Source: Longimicrobiales bacterium (lineage in GTDB: Bacteria > Gemmatimonadota > Gemmatimonadetes > Longimicrobiales > Gaopeijiaceae). From it: a stretch of DNA of 64,000 nt. The translations under genes were made by a program, and so were the position numbers. The notes beneath the pieces are model-generated. The model was given only the letters and a program-made list of their open reading frames with translations. It was not told where the DNA came from and searched no databases. This document shows, piece by piece, positions 1 through 10,617 of this stretch. Every line of letters begins with the position of its first letter. Within the stretch, counting starts at the first letter, position 1. The stretch is from assembly GCA_951828585.1 (NCBI GenBank), contig OX639991.1, positions 1,458,576-1,522,575 on the forward strand, in the 5' to 3' direction.

Positions 1-496
1 CGGAGGGTGGAGGGACTCCGGTGTCCTTCGACCCGGGTACCCGCCGTGTCGAAGACCTCCCATCGTGCGAGGCTGAGATCTTCGACCCAGATCGTTCCGT
101 CTGGGCCGTGAAACGCCGGACCGACCCGCATGAATTCCGACGGTCCTTCGCCGGTCCGGCCGATGGTGCGGACAAAGTCGGCCCCGCGTCGAAGACTCTA
201 AGTTCATTCGACTGCGCATCGACGATCCACATGCGGTCCAGGTCATCCACCACAACCGCGCGGACGCTACCGAACAACTCCGGGCCCTCACCGTCGTGGC
301 GCCCGATGCGGACGCGCTCCACGACACTCCAGCGGGCGTCCGGATCCGCGTCCCACAAACCCTGTTCGGAATTGCTGACGACGATTGAACCGCCTGGGCG
401 CGTGTCAACCATCGGTCCATGGTGACTCGTCCCATCGCCCCCGCACGCCCCCAGGAGCAGAGCGCCGCCAACGCTCCCGATTCGCACTCGGTTCAT
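1..496 (-). pseudogene. 6-bladed beta-propeller lipoprotein, frameshifted and cut by the window edge
   Basis: Reading the minus strand from an ATG at 496 (GGAGGT a few bases upstream) gives a lipoprotein signal ending in LLLGAC, then beta-propeller sequence with D-L-D-R-M-W-I-V-D and L-R-V-F-D-A-G. Near 179-186 the frame breaks: the continuation (DFVRTIGR, then GEGPSEF, the family hallmark) lies in another frame, which fits loss of one base or gain of two. The 3' end lies beyond the window. The family is exported and membrane-anchored, common in Gemmatimonadota; individual functions are mostly unknown. A sequencing error cannot be excluded as the cause of the frameshift. Confidence 0.75.
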
Positions 497-617
497 CTTT
501 ACCTCCGCGCCTTGGCAGTCCTTGACCGCTTCGCTCATCTACTCACGATGTAATGACAAGTTTCCATGATGTCATCTGTAGTTTTCATCAGCACTTGCGG
601 GAGGTCTCCACGGATTG

Positions 618-1958
618 CTAACCCGCCGCTCGCTTCCCCTTCAGAAAGTCCATCATGATGTACTGCCCCAGCGTCATCGTTGACGTGAAGTACGCCTTCC
701 CCCGCGCGATCTTGCTCACCTCACGCACAAACCGCACCAGGTACGGGTCGTTGGCCAGCATGAAGGTGTTGATGGGGATCCCCGCGCGCCGGCACGCCGA
801 CGCCTCGCGATAGGTCGCGCGCAGGATGTGGCGGTCCAGCCCGGCGGAATTCTTGTAGATCCGGCCACGGTCCACCGTGATTGCACTCGGCTTCCCGTCG
901 GTGATCATGATGATCTGGCGCATGTCCTTCTTCTGCGCCTTCAGCAGCCTGCGCGACAGCTCGAAGCCCTCGGCCGTGTTGGTGTGGAACGGTCCCACCT
1001 GCGCCTTGGCCAGCTGTCCCAGCGGGATCTCCTGCGCTCGGTCGCCAAAGGTGACGACCCTGAGCGAGTCCCCCGGAAACTCCGTGCGGATGAGGTGTGA
1101 GAGGGCCAGCGCCACCTTCTTGGCCGGCGAGAACCGGTCCTCGCCGTAGAGGATCATGGAGTGCGAGATGTCCAGCATGAGGACGGTGGCGCACGAGGAG
1201 CGGTAGTCGGTCTGGTGGACCATGAGGTCCTTGTAGTCCAGGTTGAGCAGCGGGGCCCCCGGAGTCGGTTCGCCCGCGGCGCCGGGAGCGGTCTTGCCCC
1301 AGCCCTGCGGCGGGACCTGGAGTCCCTCGCGCGCGATCGTCTTCTTGAGCGTCTCGGGGAGGTCCAGGTTGAGGGTTTCGCCGAATTCGTAGGGCTTGCT
1401 CCCCGCGTCGGATTCCACGCCGGTGGCGTACTCGCTGGTCTCGTGGGAACCGATGCTGGACTTGCCCATCGATGACAGCAGGTTCCGGAGCGCGCGGTAC
1501 CCCAGGAAGTCGAGTCCCTTCCTGGTGAGGTTGAAGTTGACCAGTTGCGCCGCCTCGCGCGCTTCGTCGACCTGGCCCTCGCCGGCGGCTTCCTCCACCG
1601 ATCCCCCCAGCCCCCCCGCCTGCCCGTCCAGCGTGATGTACCCCTCTTCGACCATCTTGCGAATGATCTCGTCGAGCAGGTCGGCGATCTCCTTTTGGAC
1701 TTCGGGATTGCCGGGACCCTCGCCGCGCAGCTCCTCGATCATCTCCTCCGTCAGCTGGCCGCTCTGGGCGAGCGCGCGCAGCAGTGCCTGTTTCAGCGCC
1801 TCGAGCGAAGAAGTATCCTCAGTCCCGGACCAGCCCCAGTAGGGGTGGAAGTGCGGCCCTCCGGCGAAGCCGCCGTCAAGGAGGAATTCGGAGAGCTTCT
1901 CGAGGTTGAGGGCGTCGAGCCAGCTCTTCCGATACTTGGTGTAAGTGGTGAATCGCAT
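618..1958 (-). CDS. VWA domain protein, partner of MoxR-like ATPase
   Basis: A 446-residue protein starting MRFTTYTKYRKSW; a TTG 54 bases upstream is possible but adds nothing family-like. The C-terminal half is a von Willebrand A domain with the metal-binding MIDAS motif DISHS at about residues 263-267 and a downstream ITDGKPS segment. The N-terminal half is charged and helical. VWA proteins of this kind work with MoxR/Mg-chelatase-like AAA ATPases, as chaperone-like complexes that insert cofactors or remodel proteins. A matching ATPase lies 1.2 kb away on the same strand, with mutY between them on the opposite strand. The substrate is unknown. Confidence 0.85.
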   Translation of the reverse strand: MRFTTYTKYRKSWLDALNLEKLSEFLLDGGFAGGPHFHPYWGWSGTEDTSSLEALKQALLRALAQSGQLTEEMIEELRGEGPGNPEVQKEIADLLDEIIRKMVEEGYITLDGQAGGLGGSVEEAAGEGQVDEAREAAQLVNFNLTRKGLDFLGYRALRNLLSSMGKSSIGSHETSEYATGVESDAGSKPYEFGETLNLDLPETLKKTIAREGLQVPPQGWGKTAPGAAGEPTPGAPLLNLDYKDLMVHQTDYRSSCATVLMLDISHSMILYGEDRFSPAKKVALALSHLIRTEFPGDSLRVVTFGDRAQEIPLGQLAKAQVGPFHTNTAEGFELSRRLLKAQKKDMRQIIMITDGKPSAITVDRGRIYKNSAGLDRHILRATYREASACRRAGIPINTFMLANDPYLVRFVREVSKIARGKAYFTSTMTLGQYIMMDFLKGKRAAG

Positions 1959-2924
1959 GATGAACAATGGACGGTTGAAGGCCTTGGCGCCATGAACGAC
2001 GCCTTGCGGCAAGTGTACGGGCCCGGCGGGCGGCCACCGCCATGATCGGCGACATTCCCGGCTTCCGCCGTGCTCTTCTGGGCCACTTCGACCGGAGCCG
2101 CCGCGCGCTGCCGTGGCGATCGGAGAGGACGCCGTACCGGGTCATGGTTTCCGAGTTCATGCTGCAGCAGACGCGGGTGGAGACGGTCATCCCCTACTAC
2201 GAGCGCTGGCTGCGCAGGTTCCCCGAGTGGGAGGCGCTGGCGGACGCCGGCGAGGATGAGGTGCTGCGCGCGTGGACGGGTCTGGGGTACTACCGGCGGG
2301 CACGGAATCTGCACCGGGTGGCGCGGGTGGTGCGTGAGCGGTACGGGGGCGAGCTGCCGGAGGAGCCCGCGGCGCTGAAGCGGTTGCCCGGCGTGGGCGA
2401 GTATACCGCGGGCGCGGTGGCCAGTATTGCATTTGGGCAGGCGGTTCCGGCGGTGGACGGGAATGTGAGGCGGGTGTTGTGCCGGATTCTCGACGTTGCG
2501 GCGCCGACGGCCGGCCGGCTGCGCGAGGAGGCCGCTCGCCTGGTCGATCCGGGGCGGCCGGGCGACTTCAACGAGGCGCTGATGGAGCTGGGGGCGACGG
2601 TGTGTACGCCGAGGGCGCCGGGGTGTGGGGGGTGTCCGGTGCGAGGATGGTGTGGGGCGAGGGGGGCGGGGACGGTGGATAAGCGGCCGGCGCGGCGTCC
2701 GCGCAGGGAGGTGGCGCGGGTGGGGTATGGGGTGGTGGTGGTGGTGGGTGGTGACCCCTCGTCGACCGTCACCCTTTTCCGCAAGCGTCCGGAATCGGGG
2801 CTCCTGGCCGGCATGTGGGAGTTTCCGTCGATCAAGTTGTCGGGGGATGAAAAACCCGGCCGCGTACGCATCGCCGCTGCCGCCAACCGGTTGCTGAAAG
2901 ACCTCGGCGTCCCCGCCCACCCCA

Positions 2925-3090
2925 CCACCCCCCTCCCCCCCATCCGCCACGCCTTCACCCACCTCCACGCCACCTATCACCCCATCATCTGCGTCCCCCA
3001 CCCAACCCCTCCCAACCCCCCCACGACCCCACCCACCCCCCACCCACCCACCCCTGTCCCCCACCCAACCCCCCTCCCCATCCCACCACG
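2925..3090. repeat. C-tract low-complexity stretch inside mutY (G-quadruplex-prone on minus strand)
   Basis: This segment of mutY is almost entirely runs of three to seven C separated by one to three bases, so the minus (template) strand is a dense array of G tracts. It encodes a Pro/Thr/His-rich linker not normal for MutY. By tract spacing it should be able to fold into G-quadruplexes on the template strand and i-motifs on the coding strand. That is inference from sequence pattern only. Confidence 0.8.
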
Positions 3091-3200
3091 CGCCGGCGAC
3101 AACGGCGCGGATCTACCACCACCCACCCACACCTGGATCCCCCTCGCCCACCTCAACGAGTACCCCCTCCCCGTCGCCCAGCAGAAGATCGCGGCGCAGC

Positions 3201-4613
<1,413 letters not shown>

Positions 4614-4629
4614 GGGGGTAAGTTAACAC

Positions 4630-6309
4630 GTGACCGAAATCAAACCCGGTAGTACCGTTCATCCGCACCGGCACCAGCCGGCGTTTTCGACGGAGCAGCT
4701 CATCGTGCGCGAGCCGCCCGACGCCGAGGCCGTTCCGCTCGACGTGGTGTTCGTGGGCGGGGGGCCGGCGGGGCTGGCGGGGGCGATCGAGCTGGCGCGT
4801 CTGGTGGCCGAGGGCAACGAATCCGGCGACGGGGTGGGCGAGGTGGAGATCGGGGTGCTGGAGAAGGCCGAGGGGCTGGGGGATCACAACCTTTCGGGCG
4901 CGGTGGTCAACCCACGCTCGTTGCGAGATCTGTTTCCCTCTATGTCATGGTCCGACTTACCGTTACGGCGTCCTGTCGAGCGCGAGGCCGTGTACTTCCT
5001 GACCGAGCGGAGGGCAGTGCGCATCCCCGCTCCGCCCACCATGCGCAACCACGGCAACCACATCGCCTCGATCTGCGAGATCGTGCGGTGGCTGGGCGAG
5101 CGCGCCGATGATCTGGGCGTGATGGTCCTTCCGGGGTTTCCCGCCGACGCGCTGCTTGTCGACGGCCGGGACGTGATCGGCGTGCGAACCGCGCCCCGGG
5201 GCCTGGACCGGGACGGGGAGCCGGGGGGAGCCAACTACATGCCGCCCGTGGACGTTACCGCTCGGGCAACGGTTTTGTCGGAGGGGACGCGGGGTGCGCT
5301 GTCGCAGGCGTACCTCGACTGGCAGGGCATCGGGTCGGCGAATCCGCAGATCTACTCTCTGGGCGTGAAGGAGCTGTGGGAGGTGAAGCGGCCGCTGGAC
5401 CGGATCATCCACACCATGGGTTGGCCGCTCATCAGGGGCGGTTTCGGGGGGACCTTCGCGTATCCACTCGCCGACGACCTGGTGGCGCTCGGCCTGGTCG
5501 TGAGCCTCGACTACCTCGACGCGCGCCTGGACGTGCACGGACTGCTGCAGCGGCTGAAGCATCACCCGCTTTTTCACGGCATCCTGAAGGGCGGCGAAAT
5601 GGTGGAATGGGGCGCCAAGACGATACCGGAAGGCGGCTACCATTCCCTTCCCGAGCGCCGGCACGGAAGCGGGATCTGCATCGTGGGCGACGCGGCCGGG
5701 TACGTGGACGTGGCGTCGCTCAAGGGGATCCATTACGCCATGCACTCGGGAATCCTGGCGGCGCGCGCGATCTACGCGGCCCTCAGGGCGGACGACGTGT
5801 CCGAGGCCGGGCTGGCGAGCTACACCGCCGCGGTGGACCGGTCGTTCATTGCGAGCGACCTGCGCCGCAACCGGAACATGCGGCTGGCCTTCAAGAGCGG
5901 GTTCTTCCTGGGCGGCGCCAGGGCGAGCCTGGCGACGGTGACGGGCGGGCGGATCCCGGGAGGCAGGATCGCAACGGAGACGGATGCCGCGGAGACCAAG
6001 AGGATCGGGGGACGGACAGCCGCCGCGGGGAGTGCCGGCCCCCTGGCCGTGTCCAAGGTCGACGCCGTCTTCAAGAGCGGAAACCAGACCCGCGACGACA
6101 TCCCGTCGCACCTGACGGTGGGCGAAGACGTATCCGCCGAGGTGGCCGAGATGTACGTTCACATGTGCCCCGCGGGCGTGTACGAGCGTGACGGCGACCG
6201 GTTGCGGGTGAATGCGCCCAACTGCGTCGACTGCAAGGCCACCGACGTGCTGGGCCCGAGGTGGGCGCCGCGCGAGGGAGGCAGCGGGCCGCGCTATCGA
6301 CGAATGTGA
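4630..6309 (+). CDS. Electron transfer flavoprotein-ubiquinone oxidoreductase
   Basis: ETF-QO passes electrons from reduced electron-transfer flavoprotein to membrane quinone. The 559-residue product has a GTG start, an FAD-binding GGGPAG at 43-48 and the family segments LGDHNLSGAVV, GGFGGTFAYP and GDAAGYVDV. The C-terminal ferredoxin-like tail has MCPAGVYE (Cys513) and NCVDCKATD (Cys532, Cys535). The family normally has C-x2-C-x2-C there; here the last cysteine position is Thr538, so only three of four usual cluster ligands are visible. It is followed after 10 bases by the CDGSH gene, probably in one operon. Confidence 0.93.
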   Translation: MTEIKPGSTVHPHRHQPAFSTEQLIVREPPDAEAVPLDVVFVGGGPAGLAGAIELARLVAEGNESGDGVGEVEIGVLEKAEGLGDHNLSGAVVNPRSLRDLFPSMSWSDLPLRRPVEREAVYFLTERRAVRIPAPPTMRNHGNHIASICEIVRWLGERADDLGVMVLPGFPADALLVDGRDVIGVRTAPRGLDRDGEPGGANYMPPVDVTARATVLSEGTRGALSQAYLDWQGIGSANPQIYSLGVKELWEVKRPLDRIIHTMGWPLIRGGFGGTFAYPLADDLVALGLVVSLDYLDARLDVHGLLQRLKHHPLFHGILKGGEMVEWGAKTIPEGGYHSLPERRHGSGICIVGDAAGYVDVASLKGIHYAMHSGILAARAIYAALRADDVSEAGLASYTAAVDRSFIASDLRRNRNMRLAFKSGFFLGGARASLATVTGGRIPGGRIATETDAAETKRIGGRTAAAGSAGPLAVSKVDAVFKSGNQTRDDIPSHLTVGEDVSAEVAEMYVHMCPAGVYERDGDRLRVNAPNCVDCKATDVLGPRWAPREGGSGPRYRRM

Positions 6310-6319
6310 GGAAGCGACA

Positions 6320-6754
6320 ATGAGTGAAGGACGACGAAGTGGAAATGTGGCCGAAGTGCCGCCGGCGGGACCGCTCTGCCTGACCGGGCGGATCAGGGTC
6401 GAGGTGGGCGGCGAAATCGCGGCCGAGACGAACGATGTCGCGCTGTGCCGATGCGGTCATTCGGGCAACAAACCGTACTGCGACGGGTCGCACCGCAAGG
6501 TCGGGTTCGAAGATCCGGGGGTGATCCAGGGTGGGCGGCTGGTGGGTGGTGGTGGTGAGGCGGCCGCGGGCGAAGAGGTCACGATCGTCTGTGCGACCGA
6601 CGGGCCGCTGCTGGTGCGCGGGCCGCTAAAGGTGGTGGCATCGGACGGGGGGACCTCCGAAGGGACGAAAGGGGCGCTCTGCAGGTGCGGGGCGTCGTCG
6701 ACGAAGCCGTTCTGCGACGGATCTCACCGTGATGCGGGGTTCATTGGGGGGTGA
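6320..6754 (+). CDS. Double CDGSH iron-sulfur domain protein
   Basis: A 144-residue protein from an ATG 10 bases after the ETF-QO stop. It has two CDGSH motifs of the C-x-C-x(n)-C-D-G-S-H type: CRCGHSGNKPYCDGSH near residues 42-57 and CRCGASSTKPFCDGSH near 123-138. Each should bind a 2Fe-2S cluster with three Cys and one His ligands, as in the mitoNEET family. The adjacency to ETF-QO suggests an electron-transfer or cluster-handling role tied to that enzyme; this is inference from context. No signal peptide is seen, so it is probably cytoplasmic. Confidence 0.92.
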   Translation: MSEGRRSGNVAEVPPAGPLCLTGRIRVEVGGEIAAETNDVALCRCGHSGNKPYCDGSHRKVGFEDPGVIQGGRLVGGGGEAAAGEEVTIVCATDGPLLVRGPLKVVASDGGTSEGTKGALCRCGASSTKPFCDGSHRDAGFIGG

Positions 6755-6783
6755 GGAGACGTAACACTGCACGGAGAGGACCA

Positions 6784-7680
6784 ATGAACAGAAGAAATCT
6801 GCTGACGATCGCCGCCATCGGGATTGCCGCCGGTTGTGTCACAATCGGCGTCCCGGCTGCCACGGGGCACCTGGCGTACGGGGTCCCCGGAACATCGTAC
6901 ACCGTCTACGAAGTCGTCGATACCATCGTGACCGAAATGACCACGCCGGAGGGGGAAGCTTCCGTGGTCACGTCCGCGTCCTCGACGACGCTGCTATTGG
7001 AATTCTTGAGCTCCATCAAGGTGGGCGGCAGTGTCGCGACGACCTTCGACCGCAGCGAGCCCATGAAGGTGTTGTCGGGCCGCATGCGCGTGAGGGGACG
7101 GGTGACGGGCTTCGATGCCACCCAGTCCAGCCCGGCGAGGGGCGTCGTGTTCGGAGACCTCGACGATGTCTCCGGGAACCTTCGGGGGATGATCAACCGG
7201 CACGGGCTGTATGAACTGGCGTCGCATCCTGCGGCCTCGGGTGCAGCCGCGAACGACTATCTCTTCCCCACGCTCGGCCACGCTCTCTTCCCTCGCATGC
7301 CCACAGCCTGGGTGGATCCGGGGGACAGCTGGGTGGATACGGTTACAGTCACGGACGACGGGGAGGGAGCGTCACCTGCAACCACGTGGATCAGAACCCA
7401 CACCCTCGTGGGCGACACCCTGGTGAGGGGCCTGATGCTCATCCACATCGCGGTGGCGAGCAAGGTCACGATGGAGGGTGCGACCGAAGGGGAGGGAATG
7501 CCGATCACGGGGAAGGTGACGGGCACGATGAACGGCTCGATCATGTGGGACCCCGAGCGCAGAATGGTAGCCTACGCGGAGTACCACCGGGATTGGCGAG
7601 TTGCCGCAACCGGCAGCGGGGAGATTTCCCGCCCCGCCCGGACCATCACCGGGCCGACCAGAATATGGCGAACAAGATGA
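6784..7680 (+). CDS. Tandem lipoprotein family, member 1
   Basis: A 298-residue predicted lipoprotein; the signal ends IGIAAGC with the lipid-attachment Cys at 18. It is the first of five head-to-tail paralogs (6784-11454). Shared landmarks here are a Y-x-V-P segment then V-Y-E-V-V-D-T after the signal, LDDVSGNL, LFPRMP followed by VDPGDSWVDTV, LVGDTLVRGLMLIHIAVA, and IMWDPERRMVAY near the end. The regular Thr/Val-rich pattern suggests a beta-rich fold. I do not recognise the family. It follows the CDGSH gene after 29 bases and the next paralog follows 29 bases after its stop, so co-transcription is likely. Confidence 0.85.
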   Translation: MNRRNLLTIAAIGIAAGCVTIGVPAATGHLAYGVPGTSYTVYEVVDTIVTEMTTPEGEASVVTSASSTTLLLEFLSSIKVGGSVATTFDRSEPMKVLSGRMRVRGRVTGFDATQSSPARGVVFGDLDDVSGNLRGMINRHGLYELASHPAASGAAANDYLFPTLGHALFPRMPTAWVDPGDSWVDTVTVTDDGEGASPATTWIRTHTLVGDTLVRGLMLIHIAVASKVTMEGATEGEGMPITGKVTGTMNGSIMWDPERRMVAYAEYHRDWRVAATGSGEISRPARTITGPTRIWRTR

Positions 7681-7709
7681 GGATGCAGCGTGCCACACCG
7701 AGAGGAACC

Positions 7710-8537
7710 ATGAACAAAAGGGCACTGAAGACGATAGCTGCGACCGCTGTGGTCGCTGGCTGTACGGGACCCGGCGCCCCGTCTCCCGCAGACACCTTCA
7801 CCTACACGCTCCCGTCGCCGCCAAACGCGGTCTACGAGATTGCCGACACCATGGTCCTCGGCGTGAATTCGCCCATCGGCGCCCTGGAGATCGTTTCGGG
7901 CGCCACCGTAACCATGGGTCTGGCTTTCGCGACGGACCCGGGGGGCGTGCGCGTCACGGGCACCGTGGAGAGCCTCGAGGCCACGATGGACAACCCGATA
8001 GGGCCCGCGGAAACTGCTGATCTCGACGACGTTTCGGGCACCCTCGATGTCCTGCTGAGCCGCTACGGGGTCGTCGAGGTCGCGTCGTTCCCGGAAGTCT
8101 CCGACGCCCTGGCTCCGACGTCTTCCTTCCCCGTCCTCGCCTACCTGCTCTTCCCCCGCCTCGCCCAGGGCGTGCTGGATCCGGGGGCGACCTGGACGGA
8201 CTCGGCGACAGTGTCCTTCGAAGGGGAGGTGGGCCTGACCTCCACCATGGCCAGCACGTACACCTTCGTGGGCGACACCATGGTCGACGGCCTTTCGCTT
8301 CTGCACATCGCGGTCGCGTCCGAGGTCACGATCGAGTTGGAGGCGGAACAACAGGGGACCTCGCTCAATCAGACGTTCGCGGGCTCGGCGAACGGACTCG
8401 TGCTCTGGGATCCGGCGCGCAGGCTGGTGGCGTACGGTCGGTTCGAGCGCGACCTGGAGGGGGACATGACGATGCCGGGCATTCCCTCGATCCCGGTGGG
8501 GGCAACCGGGCCGACGGTGTTCCGGCTGGGTGGCTAG
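7710..8537 (+). CDS. Tandem lipoprotein family, member 2
   Basis: A 275-residue predicted lipoprotein. The ATG at 7710 follows GAGGAAC, and the signal ends ATAVVAGC with Cys at 18, as in member 1. Family landmarks are YTLPSPPNAVYEIADT, LDDVSGTL, LLFPRLAQGVLDPGATWTD, FVGDTMVDGLSLLHIAVA and GLVLWDPARRLVAY. It probably sits anchored in a membrane facing the periplasm or outside. Function is unknown. No enzymatic motif or conserved Cys pair is visible beyond the lipobox. Confidence 0.85.
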   Translation: MNKRALKTIAATAVVAGCTGPGAPSPADTFTYTLPSPPNAVYEIADTMVLGVNSPIGALEIVSGATVTMGLAFATDPGGVRVTGTVESLEATMDNPIGPAETADLDDVSGTLDVLLSRYGVVEVASFPEVSDALAPTSSFPVLAYLLFPRLAQGVLDPGATWTDSATVSFEGEVGLTSTMASTYTFVGDTMVDGLSLLHIAVASEVTIELEAEQQGTSLNQTFAGSANGLVLWDPARRLVAYGRFERDLEGDMTMPGIPSIPVGATGPTVFRLGG

Positions 8538-8623
8538 CCTGTGAACGGAACAATACGGAGGTGAGCGGCGTAAAAAACTAACACGCTAGGATTCACCAGG
8601 TTGTTGGCGGTGGGGGGCGCTGC

Positions 8624-9484
8624 ATGCGGCACCAAACCCAAACAGTCACTTTGAAGCTTCGACCTGCCTCCGCCCCGGGACATGTGGTGCGGGCGATCAC
8701 TCTGTCGGCGCTCATCGCGACTGCCGCTGCGTCCGGTTGTGCAAAACCTCGCGCCACCATGGGCTACGGATTGCCATCGCCGCCGGACGCCGTCTACCAG
8801 ATTGACGAAACCGTGGAGGTTTACATCGCGGCGCCCGGTGGAAGCTGGGAGGTTGCCGGGGGATACTCCCTGACTCTCGACTTGGGTTTCGAGATGGAAC
8901 CGGATGGGATGCGGGCAAGGGGGATCGTGGAGAGCTTCGAAGGCTCCCTGTCGGATCCGATCGGGGACCTTGGCTACCTGGTCGGCACCATCGAGTTCGT
9001 GGCGAATCCCGGGGGCGTTGTCGAGGTCGAGTCATTCCCGCGGCTTTCCGGCCTGTCCGCCCGTGAACTCTCGCTCGCCGGGCTGCCGTACGATCTCTTC
9101 CCCCGCCTGCCCGGGGACACGGCGAGCGCGGGCGCAACCTGGGCCGATACGGTGTCGTGGCACACCGACCCGGAAAAAGCGGAGCAGTCCTACATTGCGA
9201 ACTACACCTACATGCTCGTGGGAGACACCGTCGTGGACGGGCGGAACCTGCTGCACATCGCGGTCGCGGGCGAGCTCGACTTCTTCACGGCTTGGGACGA
9301 GCCCGGAAACCTGTTGGTTCGCCGGGTGAAGGGCCCGTTGACCGGCTTCATCCTCTGGGATCCCGAACGCGGACTGGTAACCCACCACGAATACGAGAAG
9401 GACCTGGTGAAAACGGTGACCAGGGAAGACTCGTCCTTCAAGGCGAGCTTGTCGGGGCGCAGGAGGATGCACCTTGGGCGCTAA
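8624..9484 (+). CDS. Tandem lipoprotein family, member 3
   Basis: A 286-residue member with a longer N-terminus; the lipobox ends ATAAASGC at Cys39. Landmarks are YGLPSPPDAVYQIDET, YDLFPRLPGDTASAGATW, MLVGDTVVDGRNLLHIAVA and GFILWDPERGLVTHHEY. The LDDVSG element of members 1, 2 and 4 is replaced here (a diverged I-E-F-V-A-N-P segment), so this is one of the more diverged copies. An 86-base gap upstream includes a run of A residues and a GCTAGGAT element that could hold its own promoter. Confidence 0.83.
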   Translation: MRHQTQTVTLKLRPASAPGHVVRAITLSALIATAAASGCAKPRATMGYGLPSPPDAVYQIDETVEVYIAAPGGSWEVAGGYSLTLDLGFEMEPDGMRARGIVESFEGSLSDPIGDLGYLVGTIEFVANPGGVVEVESFPRLSGLSARELSLAGLPYDLFPRLPGDTASAGATWADTVSWHTDPEKAEQSYIANYTYMLVGDTVVDGRNLLHIAVAGELDFFTAWDEPGNLLVRRVKGPLTGFILWDPERGLVTHHEYEKDLVKTVTREDSSFKASLSGRRRMHLGR

Positions 9485-9698
9485 CAGAGAAGCGCCGAGA
9501 GTCAGGGCGCTCGGCAGGGCAATGCAGCGGGCGCACAACTGTAATCCACAGTTTACAAGATGTAACGTCGGGTTGACATCCATAGCGCCCGCCAATCCAC
9601 TCGCCTAGGATTAGACCCGTCACCCAGGACAAAGCCGGAGAACGGAAGGTCCCCGGCGGATCTGCCCCGCGGAGAGTCCCTCCGAAAGAATACAAACA

Positions 9699-10520
9699 AT
9701 GACCAGAACCACTCTGCTCACGATCATCGCCGCCACGGCCACCGCCGCCTGCGTCCGCACCGGCGGCCCGCCCTTCTCCTACGCGGTCCCGTCGCCCGCA
9801 AACGCCGTCTACCAGGTCGACGACAGCATGTCGATCGAGATTGACGCGCCGACGGGCGGCATGGCGATCACGGGCGCGGGTTCCGTGACAATGGCGCTGG
9901 CCTTTCAGGCCGACCGTGACGGCCTCGTGTACGTCGAGGGAACCGTCGAGGCCTTCGAGGGCTTCATGACGAATCCGATGATGGGAACGCGGACCGCGGA
10001 CCTGGACGATGTGAGCGGAAACCTCGCGGTCTTCATCAGCCGGCAGGGGGTGGAAGAAATCGCGTTGGTCCCGGTGCTTTCCGGCCCGGTTGCCCAGATG
10101 TCTTCCTTCCCGGCAATGGCATTCCTGCTCTTCCCGCGCATGCCCGGCGGCGATGTGGACACGGGCGCCACCTGGGTGGATACAATGACCGCGTCCACCG
10201 ATGCCGACGAATGGTCGACGTCGAGCACGACGATCAGCACCTACACGGTCGTCGGCGACACGCTGGTGGACGGCCGCACGCTCGTGCACATCGCGGTCGC
10301 CACCGAAATCACCACCGAGACCGAGGCCGACCAGGGAGGAATGTCGATCACCCAGAATACGGCGGGCTCGGCGGACGGCTTTTTCCTGTGGGACCCCGAG
10401 CGCGGACTGGTCGTCCAGGCGGAGTACGAACGGGATGTCGAGGGGACCATGTCCGCGGGGAACATGGGGACCATGGGCATGGCGGTTACGGGGCCGACAC
10501 GGCTACGGTTGGCCGGGTGA
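9699..10520 (+). CDS. Tandem lipoprotein family, member 4
   Basis: A 273-residue lipoprotein with lipobox ending ATATAAC at Cys18. It has YAVPSPANAVYQVDDS, LDDVSGNL, LLFPRMPGGDVDTGATWVDT, VVGDTLVDGRTLVHIAVA and GFFLWDPERGLVVQAEY. The 214-base gap before it contains TTGACA at 9573-9578 and TAGGAT at 9606-9611, too far apart (27 bases) for a standard promoter, so I do not call one. Function is unknown, as for the other members. Confidence 0.85.
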   Translation: MTRTTLLTIIAATATAACVRTGGPPFSYAVPSPANAVYQVDDSMSIEIDAPTGGMAITGAGSVTMALAFQADRDGLVYVEGTVEAFEGFMTNPMMGTRTADLDDVSGNLAVFISRQGVEEIALVPVLSGPVAQMSSFPAMAFLLFPRMPGGDVDTGATWVDTMTASTDADEWSTSSTTISTYTVVGDTLVDGRTLVHIAVATEITTETEADQGGMSITQNTAGSADGFFLWDPERGLVVQAEYERDVEGTMSAGNMGTMGMAVTGPTRLRLAG

Positions 10521-10617
10521 GGGGCTCCTGGCGCCACCAAGGCGGACAGCGCGCGGGAGTTGACAGAGGCCTTTCCGTTGAGCAAGGTCTCTCTTCGGAC
10601 TACACAAGGCAGGGGGT

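Noticed and set aside
1793-3064. Long minus-strand open frame opposite mutY
   Set aside because: It is antisense to mutY and the VWA gene start, with Arg/Pro/His-rich composition expected from a shadow frame.
9573-9611. TTGACA / TAGGAT promoter before lipoprotein member 4
   Set aside because: The elements are 27 bases apart, far outside the usual 16-18.
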